Of a stretch of 64,000 bases of DNA, positions 57,124 through 64,000 are shown in pieces. The translations under genes were made by a program, and so were the position numbers. The notes under the pieces were generated by a model. That model was not told the DNA's origin, made no database searches, and saw only the letters and a list, made by a program, of their open reading frames with translations. Each line of letters starts with the position of its first letter. Position 1 is the stretch's first letter. The stretch is from Trifolium pratense (Eukaryota > Streptophyta > Magnoliopsida > Fabales > Fabaceae), in contig NC_060065.1 in assembly GCF_020283565.1 (NCBI RefSeq), forward strand, positions 38,180,409-38,244,408, given 5' to 3'.

Positions 57124-57259
57124 GTGGACTAGTGCCGCCAAATGTTTTAACTCTTAAAATGAGCTGCCCAGTAAATTGTGGACTAGTGCCGCGAAATGTT
57201 ATCTTGTAAATTTTCATACACAATTTCCATAAAATTTCCATTTGGCGGCACTAGTCCAC
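57124..57259. repeat. Three copies of a 21-base word, two direct and one inverted
   Basis: The word gtggactagtgccgccaaat(g) occurs at 57124-57144, again with one change at 57178-57198 and inverted at 57239-57259. The last two can pair as a hairpin with a ~40-base loop. Confidence 0.8.
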
Positions 57260-60200
57260 AATAAAGCATCTTAAAAAGAGCGGTCTAATCCACGATCGGC
57301 CCAAATAATTTTTTCAATGGCATATTTTTGAATTTTTTTTTTTAAATCTAAAAACAACAAAATTAAAGTCGAGTGTTTTTATTACTTCTGTTGTTACATA
57401 AGTATTGCTGAGCTAAAATATAAAATCAGCAATGTGGGTAAATATTTTTTTTTTTTTTTTTTTTGGTAGAGATGTGGGTAAATATTTTAACCCTTGTCAA
57501 AGAAATGGAACATACCAATCGACCAGCTTAGATACACGTACTAAGTACGTGGCATGTTCGTTATCATCTCCCTTTCACTATAGATAGAGTATCTTTTACT
57601 AGTAAAAGGAAGGTTGAATTGCTCATAGGCCTTCATTGTGATGATGTGGCACCTCTAAAAAAACTCCATATTTTTATTGAAAATTTACCAACTTCTCTTA
57701 ATTATTATTAAAAATATCTAAAATAAAATTTATCCTCCACAAATTAAATTTCATGTCTAATGATTAATACATGAATAGAAAAAGAAACCCCCATAATTCC
57801 AAAAGACTATATTTTGGCATATATAAAATGATAAATATGGATTAATAGAAAACGTAAATGACTAAATAATTAAGAGTAACCTAAATATCCATATACTTGC
57901 CCAAATAAAAAACTTAATTCGTATATATGGATCAATAAAACATTCATACGTAAAAACTAAAAAAATATATTCATATGTCACTAAAATATGTACATATAAA
58001 TTATATGTATATATAATTTTTAGTATTGGTATTAAATATATATAATCTAATTTTCTAAAAAAACCAAGATAAATCATATTAATATATTATTACACATTGC
58101 AAGAGGTTAAATCAACAATCAAACGATTAGCTTATCAAAAAAAAAAACAATCAAACGATTAATTACAAGGGATAAAAACAATTATGATTGACCCTTAGGT
58201 ATTCATATGATGCAACTATAACTGCAAAATTATTATTATTATATTATACAATTAACCCTCATGATTGTTGGAGTTCCTTTCAATAATTATATATAAAAAA
58301 AAATTGTATGTTTTACCACAATGGTCTTTATAAATATTGATACTCACACATCACTACTTGCCCATGGTCTCATATTTTGTAATCTTATTTTTTTTCTTTT
58401 TTGTGTTTTCTAACCTTCTTTGTAGTAATTTCATCAAGTGATGTCTACTCTTGAGTAAATCAACTACACTATCTTATTGTTTCAAGGAAAAATGTAATTC
58501 TATTTTCAAATGTATTTTCCACATTGTTTTTGGGATAGGTTCTTTTTTTTCTTTCAAATATAGCAATGAAATGTATATTCAAGAATAACATTGCGACAAT
58601 GAAAAATATATATAACTGCAATTTCTTAACTTTTTTTTAGTGGTACTTGGTTTTAATAGAGAAGATTTGGAAATGTAATACAAGTTGGTCGTATGAAGCA
58701 AATTTGGAAGAATTTAATCTCTACTTGGTTAGAGGTGTTTTCATATGCTTAATCATCTTGGTTAGGATTCAAATAAGTGGATTGGGCTGGTACGAAGGTT
58801 TTCAAGTTTGCAATTGAGCTAAGTTGTATTTTAATTTCTTTATTACTTTTAGAATAAACTCATTTAAGTCACTAAGAAAAATCGTAAGATTCCATTTAGT
58901 TTCTAAGACAAATATTTTGTTTGATTGATGAAGGAAAAGTGGCGTAGCAATTTAGTCACTACTTTACAATTTATACTTTTTTATTACAACAACATTTTAA
59001 CTACTAATTTTGATATTCCATTGCTTAAAAAGACACATAAAATTAAAGATGCAAACAAATTAAAGAGAGGATAGTGGCATAAACCTCACTAAGAAAAATA
59101 AAATTAAACCAAAATAGAAAAGAAAAAGAATTAAGCATATGGTGAAAATGATAAACGAAACCACTAGCTAAATAATTCTGACAAATAAAAGGCAAATAAA
59201 TCTTAATAAGTAATATAAAATGTTATATTATATTTATCTATTTTATTATTTAAATTACTCTCTAAGCATAATAGTATTTAGGAGATAAGATATTATAGTT
59301 ATGAGTGAGTACATAGTGAGATAGTCTTAAGAATAAGATGACATGTTGAATGTTAAATTCTTATAATATCATGCAAACTAAAAAAAGAAGAATAGTATTT
59401 CTTAATCTTTGTACTTTCGAACAGGTGGAGGGTGTTGAAGCCCTAGATTTAGACCCCCAAAAATAATTTTTTGGTAAAGGATTTAGGCCCCAAATTTTTT
59501 TTATCACCTTTATACTATAAGAAAAGTTTACAATCTCTATTAAAAAACCTTTTCATCATCTCTTTTAATTAAATTAAATCATTTTAATTTTAATTATCTT
59601 TAATTAAATCATTTTAATTTTAATTATCAATATATCAAATTATCACTATATAACTTCTTACACAAGGGACCAACTAACTAAAATGAAAAATTAAATTAAA
59701 GGGACCAACTACAAAATATTCATGACTATTGAAATTCTTTCAATACTAATAAAAAAAACGTGTATCTCTCTTCATTGCATAGTTAATTGGTTCCTAAATG
59801 AAAAATTTAATTAAAAGGGACCAATATAACCACAAAATATATTCTTTCAATACTAAGAAAGAAAAAAAAAAGGGTCTAAGACTATTGGAATTCTCTTCAT
59901 TTCATAGTTAATTGGTCCCTAAATGACAAATGAAAAATTTAATCAAAAGGGACCAACTATCGATATCGATTTATACATATCCATTAGAATTATCAAAAAT
60001 TGGATGGATTTTCAAAAGAAATTGGATGTGGCACTCTATAAAAAAAGTTTACAATCTCTATTAAAATCTTTTCATATTTCATATAATAGAGTTATTCTAA
60101 TAATAAATAATAAAAAATAATAATATATTAAAAAAAAAAACTAACACAATTTATTGTTGTTGAATTGAGACAAAAATGAATTGCAAGCAATGAAAGGTGG

Positions 60201-63018
60201 AACGATGCATCATGTTATTGTTTTATTAATTGCATTGCAATATATTATTAAAATATATATTGTATGTTACAATTCCCTATTAATGCAATTGAAAACAAAG
60301 AATTCTTGGAGACACTAATATTGAATATGTAAATTTAGCTAATTATCAAACACAAGCTCTATATAAAGTTAACCCAAAAGCTAATTATCACCACCATATT
60401 GAATATGTAAATTTACATTGAAGTCTAGCATCTATGTTTTAACAAAATTTTAATTTATCTATCTCATGGCAAAAATTCTATGGTTTCTTTGTCTGACATC
60501 TCCATGAGAAAAAGTTATGCATCTTCACCTTCCATATGTTAAAGTTACACATTATAGTATCTTGAATTGATTTAAAAGCTATCGTGTGCATATATATAGT
60601 TACATCATAAGTATATTGGTTTTTGTCCTTGGTAGGTGATGGTGTCTAACCTCTTAGAATATCAGGTATGTCTACATGTGATTGATTAAGAAATTGATAT
60701 ACATATATGTGATAGTTGCCTATTAATATGTTTGTAAATTGGAATTTTTCTACTACTCTGAGTTTAGAACATCTCTAATAATTTTTTATATTTCTTTTTT
60801 AGGTTGGATATTTTTTTAAATATCAACCGGTGTTTTAATCGATGATTAATTAAACTTTGAGTTGAATCGATTAATATGAATATGACTATTTTTTCATGTG
60901 AAGGAGGAGAACAGGATAAAACATACTTCTATTTTTGCTTACGTTGCATCTTTGCTCCTTATAAAGCCTATGAAATGACACCTCATGTAAGGATGTGTAT
61001 TTAACTCTAATGGGAGTTTGTAAACCATCATTTTTTTTATTGATATAATGTTTGTAATTAGACAACTTTTCTTTTTCATTTATTATTTTATTAGTCTAAT
61101 GTTTTAGCTTATTTGTTTTTTATTTTCTTTTTCATTTATTATTTTATATAAGGAGAAGATTTGTATAAAAAATTGTTGATTAATAGGAATATAATTATTT
61201 TTTTTCATGTGAATAAGTTGAAGAGGATAAAAGAGACTTCTATTTATTGATTTTGAAGTGCCTTAAAATTTATATAGATCGAGGGTATATTGATGTTGGA
61301 GGCATTCAATTAAAAGAGGACAATCCAAATAATTTAGAAATATAAATATGTGTCTCATTTTTAAATATTATATTGTCTACAATGTGTAGGTGATCTACTT
61401 GATCTCGATCAAGAGAAATATAGAAACAAAAACAAAGTAGAAATTAAAATAAGTTTTTTTTTTTGTAGTTGACACTCAAGTCATGCAGTTCTTATAATTG
61501 TAATACATGCAAGAAGTATATTGATTCAACTTGACTTAGAGGTTGTCCAAATATATAATCTTCATGCATTTATCGTATAACATTTGCCTAATCCTGGATG
61601 GTTCAATATGAATATATATATGAATTTTAATAGACGGTCCTATTTTAATCTACGCATGTCATCTTATTCTTACAACCATAAAATGAATCGATGAAAAGAA
61701 TTGTGCTAAATATTTTTTCCTCCCACTTAGAATTGTACTAAAAACTTTCTAAATTAAATTAAAAAAAGACAAAAATTATTAAATAAAAATTGTTGATGCT
61801 CATTTGTCAAAATAAATTTTAGAAATTATTAAAACCGTAGATGTTAAAATATATTTACATATATTTAGAAAATATAATCACACATATATTTAAACATATT
61901 TACACACAACTAAAATTCACCAATAATTCAAAAATTATTAATTTAATTTACATAATAATATAATTTTTTGGATAAATTAAGTACATATTCTAAAAGATTG
62001 TTTACGTTACGGCTGAAAATAAAATAGTGGAATATTTATAAGAATAAGATGACATTTCTTTAAGCAAATAAGAAGATGACACATGTTAAATCTTAAATTC
62101 ATCTATAAGACTTTCTTTACCTTAACCAAATAACTAAACCTAAATTCAAATATATAAAATCTTCGTCCAAACTTATATATTAACAACAACAAATATTCGA
62201 GTTTATATAATATAATAAGAAAAATAAAATAAATGTTCAAGAAAATATTAAATAAGAGGGACAAAAAATAACAATAATTTTGAAGAGACACAAACCTCAC
62301 CAAGAAAAAGAAAAACAAACCAAAAACAAAAGGACCAAGCAAAAAAAAATGTGAACCAAACAATAGACTAAAAAATTGGGACTAATAAAGTTGGAATAAA
62401 ATTTCACCAAGTGAATAGTGAGAATAAACTCCAAGAGAACGAGAGATGAGTAAGTAGATAAGCTATTTGGAACCTTAAATTGCATAGAACGTAGTAAGCA
62501 AATACACTATTTGATACATAATTTTCAAAAAATGAGATCACAAGGAACAAATAGGCAAAGCCACCATATATGAATCATATTCTATAATCAAAACTTATTT
62601 TAACATTTCTCATGAGCAATATTGTCTACAAGTATAATTAGGTATGCCTCCAACTCTTATTGAAAATAATAAAATAAGGAATACATCAAAAATAAAAAAC
62701 AAAGTGACATTTGACTATAAAATTGCAACTCATATAAAGAAAATTAAAATCTTATATGATTACACTAATAAAATAAAAAATGATACATCCTTTCAAACTT
62801 ATGAAATATTATAAGAGATCAATTACATTAAAATATAAACAAACTACGATATAATAAAAAATCTAATATTTCTAAACAACCTTTTTTTTACTCATATACT
62901 AATATTAAACATAATCATATTTTAAAATAATATATATTATTTAACTATATGTGATTATAGTTATCACAATCATTATTTTTTTATTTATAAAAATATTTTA
63001 ATTATATATTTTAATCGA
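57260..63018. other. Long AT-rich stretch, repeat fossils, no gene seen
   Basis: No supported gene in 5.7 kb. Two diverged repeat groups are visible: aa.tgaaaaattaa.t.aaagggaccaa units at about 59680, 59800 and 59930, and a pair at about 60860-60930 and 61178-61245 sharing tttttcatgtgaa, gaggataaaa and acttctattt. A strong TATA-like ctctatataaag at ~60358 is not followed by a recognisable gene. Confidence 0.4.
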
Positions 63019-63055
63019 ACCCGTGCAACGCACGGGTTTCAACCTCTATAGTATA
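63019..63055 (+). mobile_element. Helitron-like 3' hairpin
   Basis: The hairpin acccgtgcaacgcacgggt (63019-63037) is identical to that at 20397 and is followed by ttcaacctctatag. The terminal CTAG appears altered to ctatag. The 5' extent is unknown. Confidence 0.5.
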
Positions 63056-63759
63056 TATAATTCACATGTCCTTGTATGTTTATTCTTTTTGAACAGTCCT
63101 TTTACGATATTAATGAAGAGATTATGAAAGCTCTTGAGCTCTTAAATAAGTATAGTCATAAGTTTAATTTCTTGCAATATTTTTGTATGAAATAATTCAT
63201 TGAAGGGGGAAAAATTCACTTTATATATATGTTCTCCAACAAAAATTAGATAATACTAAATCGTGGTAACAATTTCATATAACTAACATGATAATCAAAT
63301 CAAAATAATAAAATAAAAATTAATTGTGTCACTTTCATACTATGTTGTGGTCTGAAGCGGGAAAGTGGGCGGGGATTTATCCAGCCCCATATAACGTGTG
63401 TCATCATGCCCTAATATTTGGTGGTATTCTTGGTAGAGGAGAAGCAGCTGTGATTTGGTTATCGTTTTTTTTTTTTTTCATCATAGTATCTAGTCCATAA
63501 ATTTAATTTAATTTAATTTAGGAGTTACTTCTATGATTAAGTGATTTCAACTCTTTCCCAATTACAATTGTGAGTTATGGTGTGTTTGGAGCATATAAAC
63601 ACGATAACCAATTTATTGAAAGTCCTTGGAAGGCCTTAATTTTAGTTGTAATTTAATTTCTTGGAAGTCTATGTTGTAATTTCTTGAAAGTCTATGTTTG
63701 AATTTTCTTGGAAGACCTTAATTTTAGTTGTAATTTAATTCAAAGTCTATTGTGAAATT
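63056..63759. other. AT-rich, short direct repeats, no gene seen
   Basis: The phrases ttggaaggccttaattttag and ttggaagtctatg recur between 63625 and 63750. No gene is recognised. Confidence 0.4.
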
Positions 63760-63952
63760 TAATTTCTTAAATTTGCAAATTATTTTCAAATGTGTTGCGG
63801 GTTTGAGTTTGGGTGAAAAAAAACCGAACCCAATGGGTGTGGGCGTGGGTGTTGTTTTGCCACCCGAACAGGCTTTGGGTTTGGGTGATGATTTTGGGTG
63901 TGGGTTTATTAAGTGTCAAACCCGCACTCATGGGCGCCCGTTGTCATCCCTA
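63760..63952. mobile_element. Right terminus of a hAT-like element
   Basis: Reverse-complemented, the end reads TAGGGATGACAACGGGCGCC, matching the left end of the 326-837 element (TAGGGATGACAATGGGTGCC). The gggtgtgggtttgggtg words are shared too. The left terminus was not located, so this is a partial copy or one whose left end has decayed. Confidence 0.65.
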
Positions 63953-64000
63953 GTTATTAGTGTGTGGTATGAGATTTTCAAATAGTTAGGAGTGGTGATT

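Noticed and set aside
60355..60480. Promoter of an unannotated gene or microRNA after ctctatataaag
   Set aside because: A good TATA match but no foldback precursor or reading frame follows; AT-rich DNA yields such matches by chance.

Overview
This is a nuclear plant DNA window, very AT-rich and dense in repeats. A papilionoid legume such as Medicago or a close relative is most likely. I judge this from the coding style (introns with GT/AG borders and a two-exon plant serpin), from hAT, CACTA, Helitron, copia and LINE remnants, and from several non-autonomous elements whose termini I recognise as common in Medicago-type genomes. The species call is inference, not proven by the sequence.

Three recognisable host genes are present. 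A two-exon LR-type serpin (2637-3972, +) encodes a complete 387-residue protein with an unusual reactive-centre loop. The 3' part of a MUT9-like/casein-kinase-I-like kinase gene lies on the minus strand (7206-9416, nine exons, all in frame). It lacks the kinase N-lobe because it ends abruptly against the 3' part of a Ty1/copia element (9441-10508). An intronless berberine-bridge-enzyme-like FAD oxidoreductase (12076-13668, +) is complete, with a signal peptide and both flavin-anchoring residues. A fourth probable gene encodes a 77-residue secreted proline-rich peptide of unknown function (28035-28268, -), with its own TATA box.

The rest is mobile DNA and its debris. From 14.4 to 25.6 kb there is a TIR MITE, a ~1 kb foldback, a complete-looking 1.4 kb Helitron (15733-17132), a 740-bp hAT element with an 8-bp target duplication, and a very large near-perfect inverted repeat. 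That repeat has arms of exactly 2231 bp (18170-20400 and 23353-25583), a ~2.95 kb spacer and only a few substitutions. The inner edge of its left arm lies inside a Helitron 3'-terminal hairpin. From 27.0 to 45.2 kb there is a ~430-bp tandem duplication, two CACTA elements with intact ends and 3-bp target duplications (30096-33941 and 43823-45221), a decayed LINE piece, an LRR-kinase scrap, and a cluster of foldback MITEs sitting in (AT)n tracts. From 45.4 to 48.4 kb lies a LINE (reverse transcriptase, zinc-binding region, RNase H) split by a 355-bp insertion. From 48.4 to 64 kb I see no host gene, only LTR-like remnants, small MITEs and another Helitron terminus. The window ends with a terminus of the same hAT family as the element at 326-837.

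The genes show no operon-like or pathway relationship. The most notable features are the 2231-bp inverted repeat (potential long-hairpin RNA source), the kinase/copia chimeric breakpoint, the serpin with a diverged bait loop, and the orphan secreted peptide.
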